Counted from the first letter of the stretch, positions 25,605 to 41,604 are shown. The stretch: 64,000 nucleotides of DNA from Adineta steineri (GCA_905250115.1 CAJNOI010000015.1:499283-563282); one strand, 5' to 3'. The notes: generated from the sequence alone by a model not told the origin. A program made the numbers and translations.

Positions 25605-26582
25605 TCAATATAAATCGTTCTTATTTATTAAAAACGCTCTGTTTAGCTTAGTTTTTACTAATAAAGTTTTAGATACTTGTTCGATTAACTATCTTCAATC
25701 AATGATTTATTGATCAAACATCACTTTCTATATTCTTGATAAACCAGTTGTTCAAAAGAATTGACATAGGATATCTTAGATCGAAATTCACACACAAAGG
25801 TAATCGAACTAGATTAACAATTGGCCAAGATAGAATTGTTTTATTGTATCCGTTCTTTGTGGAGAAAAGTGGGTTTGGATTAAAGATATGAACTGTATAG
25901 TAAAAGAGAAAGAATCAGTATATATATTTTATAATTACAGTAAAAGATGTGTATTGTGTTCCATAGAATTGTATAAATCTCAAAATAACTATCTAACACA
26001 AAAAAAAAGAACAATTAAATAATTACGACACAACGTTTGTTAATCGGCTTACCTTTTAGTGTGCGGTATTATCTTCTTTGCGTCCTTAAGACTCTTTGAA
26101 AGCCTTTTTTTAATTATGTAAATAAACGTTCTGTATATTCTGATGGAGGCAAGTCTTAACTTGGCAAACACTAGTCAATCAACTCTACACAAAACAAATT
26201 TATCTCGAGAGAGTGTAGTAAGTGATCATATCTATAAGAGAGAGAATAATCAACTAATATCAGTGTATATTTGTAACTATCAATGTCATTTGGTCAATAT
26301 AAAAATATTTCTTATAAAAGTCTAATTACGAAACTTAACGAATGCATTCACAATCAAACATACTTCTTGAATTCGACCAAAAATATGTTCTTTATGCGTT
26401 CTCCGTATTACACGTTCGATATATAGTGTCATCTTTCTCTTCTTAAATACGAAATTTGATTTGCTGAAATAGTTCTACTAATAAATATAAAAATAATATT
26501 TGGTAAAATAATTTCTTCGATTCTTTGGCTTGCGTAACTAACTATAAGTGCAATTTAAATTCATTATTTTAGATCAAAAATC
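25605..26582. other. Intergenic
   Basis: AT-rich sequence between the GLUT gene and EXD3. A 60-codon frame at 26143-26325 has no recognisable features. It ends with acceptor TTATTTTAG at 26564-26572. Confidence 0.5.
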
Positions 26583-29500
26583 ATGGCTTCATTTTTAACA
26601 GCATTATCCGATAAATATCATTCCACGAATGAAAATGATGCTATAAATTTTGCTTTCGAACATTTCAATCAATCATCTCAACCATTCGAAGATCTACTTG
26701 AAAATCTTTCACAATTATGTGTTTCTGATTCTGATAATGATAATAATATAAATTTAATAAATTGTCTTCTTCATTCATTCATTCAATGTCATAAATCTTC
26801 ATCTCAATTAAAATTCGATGAAACTCTAATCAATAATCTGATTTCGAAATCTTTACCAATAATATGTTTAAAAGATTTTATTGAAATCTTTAATATTTCA
26901 AAAGAATATTTAATTAATCTATTAAGAACTTCATTGAATTTTCCAACAAATTCATCGATATATAAACGTGCATTACATATAATTGTTAGATTTGATTATC
27001 AATTAGAATTTCAACCAAATGAAATTCTTCTACCATTAATTATCAATTTAAAAGAACATCTTATTGATATGTATTTAAATAAAACTCGTCAATATGAAGA
27101 ATATTTACTGAATTTATTAAATCATCTATATGAGAATAATGGAAAAAAAATTCGTGAAATATTATCTAATGAATATAATATAAATAATGTAACATTCAAT
27201 AAAAAAAATCTCTCAAAATTAGTTGTTCGTTATTGGAATTTATATGGTCATGAAGAAAATGAAAAATATCCAAATTTAGCAATATTACAACAAAAACGAA
27301 CATTAAATTATTTGATTAATGTTAAATATAATGGACTTAATGATGAAAAAACAATGAGTGATGAATGTTGGAATGAATTAGTTGGAGTAAATAGAAAAGA
27401 AACAAATGTGAAAAATTTATTTTTAATCTCTTTTTTTATTTAAAGGATATTGTACAAGGAAATGCAGATTTATCTGAATATTTAATTGAAATAATAGCTG
27501 ATAAAGATGATATTGTTGCTGTGAAATATTGGAGTAAAAGGATGAATAGATTTTTGTTGTTTTACATATTATCTTTTATTTAGTGGCGCAATTGGATCGA
27601 CCTTATTATACATTACCAACTTGGGTATGTAGATTTTAGAGAAATTTCTTTATTGTTTATCATGAATTATTATAATTTTTATTAAAAGGTTCAACAATAT
27701 ATTCATATCAAACAAAATAGTCAAACAAATCCACCCATACGTGATGATCCTGTTCGAGAAAAACCGGTTATTGATTATTATAAAATACCAGTAGAAAATA
27801 ATCAAATCATTTTTGTTGATTCAATGGTAACCTATGAACGTTTACTTGATCGATTATTTCAAAACAATAATGAAGAAGTATTTATTGGATTTGATTGTAA
27901 GTTATTTATTCAATATTTATTTCTACATTCGTATTCAAGAAATACTAACTTTTCATGCCTGATATCTTCAGCCTATTCATAGGAGATGTAAGTAACTCTT
28001 AGCGTTATTTTATTCACTGATTTTATCATAGTTTGTACTTAAACTGATCAATGAAAATTCATTATTTATTTTAATAAATTTTATTTAGGTGAATGGAAAC
28101 CAGTATTTAATAATACTTCAACATCTAAACAACATATAAGCATAATGCAAATAGCGTTATCAAATGAAGTATTTCTACTTGATTTACTTCATTTTTTTCA
28201 TACTTGTGATCCTGAAACGATTCAACGACGATTAGCAAATCGATTATTTGATGATGATCAAGTGACATTACTTTGTAAGTAAGAATTATATAAATAAATA
28301 TTCAATATTTCTATTCATCTCCAGGTTATGGTTTTAAAACTGATGCTGCTATGCTTGCTGCTTCTTTTCCTATTTTTAATGAAGCACTTTTCTCTGGCAA
28401 AACTCTACTCGATTTATCTCTTGTTCAATCTGAAGTAAATCATTTCATATTTATTCTATTTCATATTATCTTTTGTTCCTATAGTTATTAACTGTTCAAC
28501 GAGATATATTTCCATATGCTATAGTAAATAATACAACACCATCGAAAGATAAAGGTCTTAGTGAATTAGTTCGTTTATGTTTTGGTAAACCATTAAATAA
28601 ATCAGAACAATGTTCAAATTGGGAACGACGACCATTACGAAGTGCTCAATTATCATATGCTGGTAAATATATACTTTTTTGTCAACGAAATTTTAAAATA
28701 TTCTATTTATTTTCAGCAAGTGATGCATATTGTTTACTTGAAATTTATAAATTTCTTTCTAATCGTTTTCAATCATCTGATTATTTAAAAACATTTCGTG
28801 GAAAAAAACCGAAAAAACTTGATTCAGCTATTGCTCGTGAAATAGATAAAAATTGGCAAGATACAAATAATAACAATGATTCTTCTCAAAAATCAGATGA
28901 TGTTAATCAAGTAAGAAACAAAAATAGAATTAATTATTATTTTTTTGTTCTAAATTCACAGATTTCAGCGGAAATGATACGTCCTTCTCAAATCAAATTT
29001 GTTGTTGACAATATGTTACATGGTTTAGGAAAAGAATTACGTGTTGCTGGCTGTGATACAGTGATTTTAGGTAATGATGATCCACATACAGCTGCTATTA
29101 GAGTAAGTAGAATTCAAAAAAATATTCTAATATATATATATATATTCTAATAGTATGCTCGATCCGAAGATCGAATTATTTTATCTCGTGGTGCACCATA
29201 TAATCTAGTAAGTTAAATATAAGAAATTTTACTACATATATATGTCTACTTGTGTTATATTTTTCATCTAATTAGTTACGATCTCATGCTGTTGAAGGTC
29301 GTTGTTGGCAACCACCTTTAAACGTTACAGCTCGTAAACAATGTCGAGCAGTTCTTGAACATTTCAATGTAAATGTATTACCAGAAGATATTTTTACTCG
29401 GTGTACTGTAAGATCTTTTCTTTTATATTTACTATTTTTTCTTATTATTTTGTTTTTTTGTATAGATATGTAATGGTAATGATTATGCTATTGTGAGTGC

Positions 29501-29858
29501 TCGTGATGTTCGTGTTTTATGGTGTAAAATAAGTAATAATTCTTTGGAAGAACTTGAACCTGATCTTGTTAATTATCAACCAGAAATGATTGATATGGAT
29601 CGTATGACCTTAACTAATGAAAGTGTTCCATTAGTTTTAGAAGGTTTAACATTGAGAAATTATCGTTCTTATGATAAATTTTATATATGTCGTGGATGTG
29701 GAAAAGTTTATTGGCAAGGAACTCATTGGCAAAAACGAATTCAGCGAGATATGCTTCCAATAGAAAATATATTGAAACAATATGTGAAAGAAAATATTGA
29801 GAGTGAAGATGATGATGATGATGATGATATTTTTTTTGATGCTGAAAGCTCTTTGTAA
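26583..29858 (+). CDS. EXD3: EXD3 / mut-7-like 3'-5' exonuclease
   Basis: Predicted RNase D-type exoribonuclease homologous to C. elegans MUT-7, fly Nibbler and vertebrate EXD3, which trim small-RNA 3' ends or support transposon silencing. The start is MASFLTALSDKY at 26583, 11 bases after an AG acceptor. The N-terminal ~300 residues are helical repeats. The DEDDy nuclease follows: motif I FDCEWKP (assembled across an intron, C split T|GT), motif II YGFKTDAAML and motif III YAASDAYCLLEIY, all with acidic and Tyr residues intact. The C-terminal Mut7-C RNase/zinc domain reads FVVDNMLHGLGKELRVAGCD, then EDIFTRCTICNGND and YICRGCGKVYWQGTHW. The tail is Asp-rich. Both nuclease modules look active. 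The stop at 29856-29858 is 92 bases from the RRP12 start. Confidence 0.93.
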
Positions 29859-29941
29859 TAATTTATTTATATAACAATTTGATATATTTTTTACACTATG
29901 CAAGAAATTTTGTTTACATTTTTTTCTTTGATTTATTTTCA

Positions 29942-29943
29942 AG
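29942..29943 (+). promoter_or_regulatory. Candidate (trans-)splice acceptor before RRP12
   Basis: TTATTTTCAAG ends at 29943, seven bases before the RRP12 ATG, within the 92-base gap after EXD3. That gap has no AATAAA or ATTAAA and no room for an ordinary promoter. This is the arrangement expected at an intercistronic trans-splice site. Confidence 0.4.
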
Positions 29944-29950
29944 ATAAAAT

Positions 29951-32900
29951 ATGAGAGTACGTTTCCATAATACCAATAATAAACTTGTTTCAAAATGGAA
30001 AAAACATGGAGCAAGTTCATCTAATCCATCTCGAACAAAACATCGAGATGCTGCTAAACTTCAACTTCTAGCATCATTACCATCATCGAAACAATCATTA
30101 GTTGATATTCAACCTTCAACATCAATAAAACATGAGATTGATCGAATATCACAATTTTCTAAGACAACATTAGGAACAAGAGCAACGAATGCATCAATGA
30201 TTCAAGTTAATGCACGTGTTATACAAGTAAATATATAGATTTATTCTTACAATAGGAAATGGAAAATATTCCTTTTTTTGTTAGACATTACTCGATCGTC
30301 AACCAGCTAAAAATGATCAACAACAAATGATTACTTGGTTAGATGGTATTTGTCGAGCATATTGTGCTTTTCATCGTTCAGATTCAGTGACATGTCTTGG
30401 ATATATTTCAAAATTATTTGAAATATGTATCAATGAATGTCTTCTTTCTGTTTATAAACGCGTACAAACAAAAGCTACAACTGTTCTCAAAGTAAATTTT
30501 GTTTTATTTCATTAATTAAAATCATTATGTAAATTTAGACAATAATAAAAACAATATTAATACCTCAAATTGATACTTTACGTTCAAATCCATTATTAAA
30601 ACAATTATTTCAACTTGTTGAACATGGTTTAACATATGCATATACATTATCATGGAATTGTGTTCTTCATTTACTTGGTGCTATGTTTTCATTAATGGGA
30701 AAAACTTATTTTGAATTGTGTCAAAATGTAAAAGAAATAATAAATATCATTCTTAAACTTTATTTTTATTTTAGTGTTTATCATCGTTATCTGGTCTTCG
30801 TTCAACAAAAGATTTTTCATTTTTAGCTGAATTAGATTCAACTGTTGGTAAAGCAATTCAAGTATTTGGACCAAAAAATATTTTACAAGTAATACCATTA
30901 AATTTAACTGGTACAATAAAAGATGTTCAATTAGATCAATCATGGTTATTACCATTATTACGAGATAATATCACACATACTGAATTAAATCATTTTGTTG
31001 CCTATTTTTTACCAATTGCATTTCAATTACAAACAACTGGTTAGTTTTCATTTATTTAATAATTTCTAGGAGAACGTCTCTAGGGATGTGCGGTATCAGT
31101 TTACTGATCACTGGAATACACTGAAGCACTGCTGATGTCGGCGCGCCGACACTCGGTGACTTCAGTGTCAGTTTTTTCTGTATTTGTACCGACACTAGAC
31201 ATGACCCAGTCCCAAACTCAAATTCAAACTATTTCGGAGTTTGGGTTTGAATTTAGGTTTGGGTCATGTCTAACTGACACCGCACATCCCTAATGAGAAC
31301 ATCTGAAAGGATTTTGTTCTTTTCGGAATTACTTGACTTAAGTTTTTGTAAAGTATTACATTCCGATAACGTATTTTTCTGAATTCGTAATTATCTCTGT
31401 GTTTTGATTTCTTTATTATAGCTGAAAATCTTCGTGAAAAAGGTGATTTAACAAATTCAACAGTATTATCTACATTACAAGATCAAATTTGGTCATTATT
31501 TCCTGCTTATTGCTCACATGCAACAGATATTTCAACAAGTTTTAAATTAATTGCTAAAGGTATTGGTACATCATTAACAAAACGACCCGATTTAAGAATA
31601 TATCTATTGGCTGGCTTAAGAAATCTTATATCGAAAACTGAAGATGGTAAAGAAAATAATTAAGTTTTCTCTTTTGAATAAAAAATCTTTGGTTTTATTT
31701 AATTAGAATCTGAACAACAAGAAATTGGCAAATATGCAAAAAATTATTTACCACTTTTATTTAATTTATATACAAGTGAAAAATGGAGTGCATCACGTGA
31801 TGCAGTACGTGCAAGTGTATTTGAAACAATAAAACGTTATTTGACAATTACAGATCATACATTATGTCAAACATTTTTTGATAAAAGTTTAGAAAAAACA
31901 CAAAATACAGAAACTGATCAAACAACATTGTAGGAAATTGATTTATTTCAGAAAAAGATTTTATTTATTTATTATAGGATGTATTTGTTGGATATCATTT
32001 TAGCATTAGCACCTTATTTGGATGCACAACGTTTAGAATTATTAGAAAATAAATTAAAACAATTATTTGCAATGGTATTTACAAGAAATATATTAATCTT
32101 TACATTTCCTTTTTCTTTTTTTTAGAAAGACGGAAGTGTAAAAAGAAGTGTACTGAAAAAAGCTTATCGAATTTTGGAAGAATTATGTACACGTTCGACG
32201 TTAACTATTCAACAGTTTATTGATGAACGTCGTTCAAAATTATTACTTGAACATCTCCTTGCATCACTAACAAAATCTCAATCAGCTTTGAAAGGAGTCT
32301 GTAGTTTAATTCTTAAGAAAAAAACAATGAAATGTATTCTTGAACTTTTAGCCACAAATTCGTTGTATTTCAAGTTTACTTGATATGCCAACTAATCAAA
32401 CAATTCCAACGTTAAAACAAATTATACCACAAGTATATATATAGACTTTAATAAAAAAAATTATTTTATTTCGACTTTTAACATAGACTGTCCAATGTCT
32501 TCATGAAATCAATGGAAGAACAAGACATGATGCTTATATAATTATTATTAAATGTACACGTCTTTGGACAACACTTAGTGAAAAATCATTTATTGGTTTG
32601 ATTTTTCGATTTTAATTTTCAATTTATTTCTATATACATATGAATTCTAGATTCATTGACTGATTTCTTTCATTTTCTAATGGCCGGTCTTATTAGTCCA
32701 CATTCACCATCAATGTCATCAGCAACTTTACTTGCTATAAGTCGTTTATGTCTTGAATTTCGAGAGAATTTAGCTGGAACCATTGTTGATGAACTTATAT
32801 CAACATTAATACTTGTTCTTCAATCAAAAGAAAGACAAGTTGTTCAAGCAGCTTTAAGTTTCTGTCGTGTTTTACTCATTATTGTTAATGAAACGACTCT

Positions 32901-34367
32901 ATCAAAATATATTGAACAATTAGTAAAAACAAAAATATTTTATTAATAAATTTTTTTTAATATTCTTATTATTTTAGGCTCATTCATTAACAATCATGCG
33001 TGAAGAAAATAATTTTACATATCGTTCAAAACTCAAATTAATTTTACAAAAATTAATCAAAATATTTGGGTAAAACATATGAATTATTAAAAAAACGAGT
33101 TAATAAATTTGTCTTTCTAGGTTTGAATCTTTACGTGATCTCTTTCCAGCTAGTTTTCATCCTCAATTATCTTATATAAATAAGATGCATGTTCGTAAAG
33201 AACGTCGTCGTAAAGGTACATCAACTATTGGTCAAAGTGTTATAACAAAAGTTGATGATGAAGATGAATATGTTGATGATAATGAAACAACATTTACTGT
33301 TAAACCAAAACTTACTATCGATCAATTACTTGATGATTCCGATGATGATGAACAACATCTTGGTAGAATAGATGATGATCGAACAATTGCAACAGCACGA
33401 ACAACAGCAAGTACAAAACGACGACGAGAAAAACAATCAAATTTATGGATTAAAGAAACTGATGATGGTAATCCGATTGATTTAACTGAACCAACAGCAG
33501 CTAGAAATATCTATGGTATGTTGATATTGTTGTTTTCTTTTTGAAATCTAGATTTTATTTCTATTCTAGCAACAAAACCTTTAACAACACGTGAAACAGA
33601 AGCAATGAAAAAAGCAGCAAGAAATAAACGAAATAATTCAGGTTTTCGTACTGCACCTGATGGTCGTATTATAATCGATGTTGATGATGATGAAGGTAAT
33701 CAACAACAAGAACAAGAATCTGATGATGGTGATGATTTAAATCGAGAAGATATTAAAGATTTAATGGAAACATTATCATTAAGTCAACGAGCAAAAAATA
33801 AACGAAAACGTACTTTTGACAATGATGATAATGATGATGACGATCACGATGATTATCAATATAATGATAAACAAAGTCAAAGTGTTCATTCAAAATATCG
33901 AGGTAATTTTTCATGAATAAATCATTGAATTTTACAAATATTTTTTTCTTTATATCTTAAGCCGGTGGTGGTGGTATTCATCGTCAATTAAATCAACCAG
34001 CAAAACAAAAACAACGACCAGGAGATGCTTATAAAACTAAAGTATTTATAAAAACTAATCTTAATCTATTCATTTATCTTTTTCTTTTCAATAGCGTGGT
34101 ACGGGTGGTGATCGAAAATTAGCCAATAAACATGATCCATATGCTTATATCAAACTTGACTTTAATGCTTTGAATAAAAGGTAATTAAATAAATTTCTAA
34201 ATGAAATATTATTAATTGAGAATTTTTTTTTGTATAGAAAACGAGGTAAATTCAAAGGTCAATTTGAACAAATCGTTGGCGCAGCTAAACGCGGTGCAAA
34301 TCGTGGTGCTAAATTAGGCGCAAAAGAACGATATCATAAAAAGAATGTGAAACGTTTGAAAAATTAA
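29951..34367 (+). CDS. RRP12: RRP12-like ribosome biogenesis protein
   Basis: A HEAT-repeat nucleolar protein needed for maturation and export of pre-ribosomal subunits. It starts MRVRFHNTNNKLVSKWKKHG, the basic Rrp12 N-terminus, and continues through the NUC173-type HEAT region (DQIWSLFPAYCSHATDIS, then AKNYLPLLFNLYTS). An Asp/Glu-rich tail contains KRRREKQSNLWIKE and ends in a basic KRGANRGAKLGAKERYHKK segment. About fifteen short introns are present. Near 32300 the frame appears broken, but an intron from the GT at about 32299 to TTTTAG at about 32353 restores ALKG|PQIRCISSLLDMP. One intron (31040-31421, 382 bases) is expanded by a fold-back element. It is on the same strand as and only 92 bases after EXD3. 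Convergent with HSP70. Confidence 0.93.
31081..31292. mobile_element. MITE-like fold-back element in RRP12 intron
   Basis: A 212-base element with terminal inverted repeats TAGGGATGTGCGGTATCAG and CTGACACCGCACATCCCTA (one internal mismatch). The outer TA on each side could be the duplicated target, as in Tc1/mariner-type MITEs. Inside are a perfect palindrome, TCGGCGCGCCGA (about 31139-31150), and a large hairpin whose arms both start AGACATGACCCA when read inwards (about 31197-31230 and 31235-31271). There is no coding capacity. GC content is far above the surrounding intron. Confidence 0.85.
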
Positions 34368-34655
34368 TAATTTTCCCGTCGTTGTTTTTTTTGTTACATC
34401 GTTATTGTTGTTTAGAAAGAAAGAAAAAAAAATAAAATCGTTATTATAACATCAGAATTTTTATTCTTTAAACTTCATTATATAAAGTTTAATAATCATA
34501 ACATTATGGTGACAAGTATCGATTTATAGTTTTTTGAAAATTATCTATTTAAAAAAGAAACACACCAATAGATTTTGATGAAAAAGCAAAAAAAAGCTAC
34601 AGAATTAAATTAATATCACTGATTTATGAGAGAAGTTCAAAAAAATTTGTTTTTT

Positions 34656-37073
<2,418 letters not shown>

Positions 37074-37144
37074 GATCTGAAGTATATTATATATGAAATG
37101 TGTAATCGAAAGTCAAATTTAGAAAATAGATGAATATCAAGCAA

Positions 37145-37168
37145 GCGCGTAAAAAATACGTTACGCGC
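37145..37168. promoter_or_regulatory. GC-rich inverted repeat upstream of HSP70
   Basis: Perfect 8-base arms GCGCGTAA and TTACGCGC are separated by 8 bases, about 70-95 bases upstream of the start codon. In such AT-rich DNA this stands out as a possible dimeric factor site or a 5'-UTR hairpin. Confidence 0.45.
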
Positions 37169-37210
37169 GTAATAATCTCCCACTTTCTCTTCCCCTTGCC
37201 GATGGGATGA

Positions 37211-37220
37211 GGTATATATA
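37211..37220 (-). promoter_or_regulatory. TATA box of HSP70
   Basis: CTTTATATATACC on the minus strand, about 140 bases upstream of the ATG. It would place the transcription start near 37185, upstream of the candidate acceptor at 37077. Confidence 0.45.
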
Positions 37221-37670
37221 AAGGTGAGATGATGATCATCATCATCGTACATACGTAAACCCAAGGCTAGATATAATGCAAATCGATGTAACAGAGAGAA
37301 AGAGCGCAAGCAAGCAAGAAAAAGAAGAATATTACGTGAAAGATGGACATTCATTTTCTAACGCGTATATATGCATATATATAAACATTTTAAACTACTC
37401 ATAATAATGAAAATAATGTAGAAAAAAGAAAAAAAGAAAATTGCTTGATATTAAACATATTTTATCAAAACATGACTATATCTATCGTTTTATAATGTAA
37501 AATATTGCTTTAACAAACAACAGATATTAACTGTAAGCATTATATTTCAATACATAGTCATATTATGAGAAAGAATTTATTGTTTCTGTACTACTTTTTT
37601 TTTATTTTTATTTATAAAAATATCACATTATAAAAAAATAAAAAGTGGTTATGCAAAATAGATTAGTTAT

Positions 37671-40600
37671 TTATCCAGTTTTTCGTTGAAATTTTGCTCG
37701 TAAGATCAAAATCAAAAGACTTAATAATGTACATGTACCAAATATAGCAAAAAGTAAACCCAAATTACGACTATAATGACTCTAAAAACAGAATATATAA
37801 TAAGAAATTTGAAAAAACCGCATTTCATTTAACATACTTTACTAAAACCATAATAATTAATAATATCAGTACCATTACCAAAACATGTTGAATTGCCACT
37901 TGCGTTACATTCGAGTGAGTTTACATCTTCCCATTGATTAATTAAAGCCATTTCATTTGCATAATAAAGCCATGATAGATATTTTATCCAAATAAGCCAA
38001 TTAGGTATTGTTCTAAAATAATAATTCGATATGTTATAATAATCTATTGAGTTTTCATTTTTTTTACATACTTTGCACTTATAAAAAAGCCAGCAAAGAC
38101 AAGAAGAGGAAGAACAATTGGAACAACTAATGCAACTGCAACGTCAGGACTTGGAGCAGATACTCCTACTAATGTACCTAATAGAAAATATATAAAGTTT
38201 GAATTTCTCAACGATTTTTTTCTCTGTTGAATTTAACTTACCGACAGACATTGCAACTATAGTACATAAAATAAGAATTCCTTGTAGGATAAAGTAATGT
38301 CGTGCGCTATTATATAGATTTGTCATCCAATAAACGATAGTTCCTAATATAAATGTTGATAATCCTAGTACTGGTAATTCTAAAGCAAATCTTGCTACAA
38401 AATAAGGTATTGTATGATAAATTCCATCATCATGTTCTTTAAAAAATAAATTTAATTGTCGACTTAGACCCTATTCAATGAAATAATAATAATAATAAAA
38501 ACATAGATTAAATTTTCTATCGAAACTTACATCTGCAGTACCTTGAACAGTTGAAAATGATATATTAATAATAAGCATAAATATAATAGCTGATATATTT
38601 TGAAATGCGAGTTGATTATATTGTAAACGTAAGAAGAGAAGACCAAGAAGAACACCAAGAATTATTGATATCATTATGCGTAAACGAAGTTGAAATGGAT
38701 TACGAAACATATCAATTCCTGAACGCCATAATAACCAACGAAATTGACGGAAAAAACTAGATTTATATCTATATAGAAGATATAATAAGACTTATTTATT
38801 GAAAATTTTCATTATTAAAACAGACTTTGATGAACTATGAAATATTCCACCTGTTGAATTTGATTGATCATCATCAATTTCATGATATTGTCGAGCTTCA
38901 CCAATATGTTGAGCATAAAGTGGAGACTTTTCATATTCATCACAAATATGCTATCAAAAATAATAATAATAAAAATCGTAATTAAACGTTAATTTCTTTT
39001 ACTTCAACACGTTCTAATGATGCTTCTCTATCAAATGGTAGTATAGCCAATGTTTGTATAAAAAAATCCGATAAATTATAATTGTCTGGTGCTACATAAC
39101 CTAATCTAAATAAATATATTAATTATAATCAATAATTGTAAATTCCTATTCATATTTTACCCGCTAAAAAATCCTTCAACTTTCTTTCGAGATCCAAAAT
39201 AAGCTACACGTCCTTCAGCCAATAAATAAAGCCTAAATAATGTATATATAGTTTATTAAATACTAACAAAAATCTTTTTCTTAGTAATCTTACGTATCGA
39301 ATAATTGAAAAATTTCACTTGATGGTTGATGAATTGTGCATACAATTGTTTTACCTTGATTACATAATTTACGCATTGCATCGCATATGGTAAATGCCAT
39401 ACTTCCATCAAGACCTGATGTTGGCTAGAATAAAATAAAAATTATTTTTTACATCAATGTAGAAATTATTACTTCATCAGCAAATAATAAAGGTGGATCA
39501 GTCATAACCTATAATTATATAAAAAATAAAATTAAAATTAAAACCAAATAAATATATCATACTTCAGACGCGAATAATAAACGTCGTTTTTCTCCACCAG
39601 ATAAACCTTTAATACGTCCAGGTTCACCAATTATTGTTTTTTCTGCTTTTTTTAAATTGAGCTATGAATAAAAAAAAACAAATTTATATAAATACTATTT
39701 TAATTATATATTACAAAGTCAAGTAGTTCGTCGACACGTTTAATACGTTCCTCTTTTGTTACATCACGATTTAATCTTAACATAGCCTAAATTGAAAATA
39801 ATTATATTGACAAATTATTATTTCATAGAAATTAAATAGTTACATTAAAATGTAGATGCTCGCGTGTTGTCATTGATGCTATAAATAATTCTTCTTGTTG
39901 AACATAGCCTGATACTCGATTGATATTTCTATCCATTTTTGTTCCATTAACTCTTACGTCACCGGTTACTTTCAATGTACCGGGTCGACGTTGTGTCAAA
40001 ATATTTAATAATGTAGTTTTACCAGCACCACTAGCACCCATTATAGCAACCAATTGTCCTGGTTTAGCAATACCACTAACTAATTTAATTATAAATCACA
40101 AATTTTATTTGAAAAAATATTGTTTTTTAATCTCTCACCTCCTTTAAGTAATAATTTTGATTCACCGACTTCTTTCCATGGACAAAGTGCTTTTTTTATT
40201 GTTCGTCTAAGACCTTTATCTTTCGGTGGTGCTTTTGCTTGTAAATCAAGCCATGTAAGAGTAACAGGTGGTGAAGTAAAATCTACTTTACTTATACCTA
40301 AATCACCATCATCATAAAGCATTGTTCCTTGTGTTCTGTTTTGTGGTTTTGGTTTTGGCTTTGGTTTTCGTCTTTTACCATAAGGAATACCAGGTGGATT
40401 TTCTAAATCTGCTTGTCGTCTTAAATATTGATACCATTCAAGATTAGGTTGTTTGTTTGAATAATGATTTGCACGCCAAGATGAGTTCTATGACAATAAA
40501 ATAAATAAAAATATAATAATTGATTCTTTTTTTCGAAACATACATGTTGTCGAACATAATCGCCTAAAGTGCTGACTGGATAATTTCGAAAGGGAGCCTT

Positions 40601-40672
40601 CTGTCCATTAGCTTGAGAATCCTATTAAAAAATTATTGCAATTAAAAATTCAGTATGTATATAATTTACCAT
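37671..40672 (-). CDS. ABCG-type half-transporter (white/ABCG family)
   Basis: A plasma-membrane or vesicular ABC half-transporter that must dimerise, likely exporting lipids, sterols or small hydrophobic compounds. It has the ABCG order: nucleotide-binding domain first, with Walker [14 protein letters not shown]-loop GYVQQEELF, signature [13 protein letters not shown], Walker B PLLFADEPTSGLD and H-loop TIHQPSSE. Six membrane spans follow ([45 protein letters not shown], others), with an extracellular loop containing CNASGNSTC before the last span. The N-terminal extension includes [12 protein letters not shown]. The start codon ATG at 40670-40672 is alone in its exon: the donor GTAAAT follows directly and the next exon continues [15 protein letters not shown]. 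All catalytic motifs are intact. Many short introns. Confidence 0.93.
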
Positions 40673-41604
40673 AGATGTTTCTACTGTCTGTCTGGCAATG
40701 TTATTTACGTATTGACATTTAAACAAAACAGATGAAGTAAGGAAAAAAACGCGTGTTTATATCGAATTCACTTGATAAACTTAAAGTGCGGTGAGAACGC
40801 GTACGAAGAATCAGTCAAGTAGAACGATGAGAAAGTGTGCATATATTAAATTATGACTTATTCCTTTGCTTTATAAATGCTATGGGTATTCACAAGTACT
40901 GTATCGTACTATTATTTTTTAATAAATTATACAGAGTAAAATTTTATTTTAATATTCTATTTTTTTTGCATTAATATATGGTATGAAATAGTCATCGTTT
41001 CTATTTTTTTTTAATTGCGATTCCTTCGTTTTACGTCATTATAAATATTCAAAGCTTTTCTAATTAAAAAAAAAGCAGTTAGCGAACCGAAACAAAAGTG
41101 ACATAACATTAGTTAATATAACTGAATCAAAGAGTCACGTTGTTATGTACTTTTCAAATGATTGAATTTAGATAAGTACAATCAGTGAATAGTATGAAAT
41201 TAATTACGAAAATATTCGAATTATACAACACAACACTTCAAAATTATTGAAAATAAATTTAATAAGTATTTCTTTCATATATGATCGTAACCTCAAAATA
41301 CTATGTTTTTCAATGAAAAAAAATTTTTAAGAAAATTTGTTTCAATTTCTATGATTTGTGAAAGAATGATAAATGATATTTTATTATTTTCAGCAAATAA
41401 AGATAAACACATAACAAAGAAGCACAGAAAGTATTGCACAAATATTTGAATACAGATATACGCACACACATATAAAGAGAATTACAGACAAGATCATTTT
41501 TGTATTCATTCATTATTGAAACAAAGATAACATACACATAAACAAAAACACAACAAAAAAATTGCCTAAGTGTAAATACTTTTTTTTTTTGTTACTCGTT
41601 CATT
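40673..41604. other. Intergenic, ABCG promoter side
   Basis: 5' flank of the minus-strand ABCG gene and 3' flank of the next minus-strand gene. AT-rich, with no recognised element. Confidence 0.45.

Noticed and set aside
32280-32400. Apparent frameshift in RRP12
   Set aside because: A GT-AG intron of about 55 bases (starting GTCTGTAG, ending CTTTTAG) restores the frame as ALKG|PQIRCISSLL, so the gene is intact.
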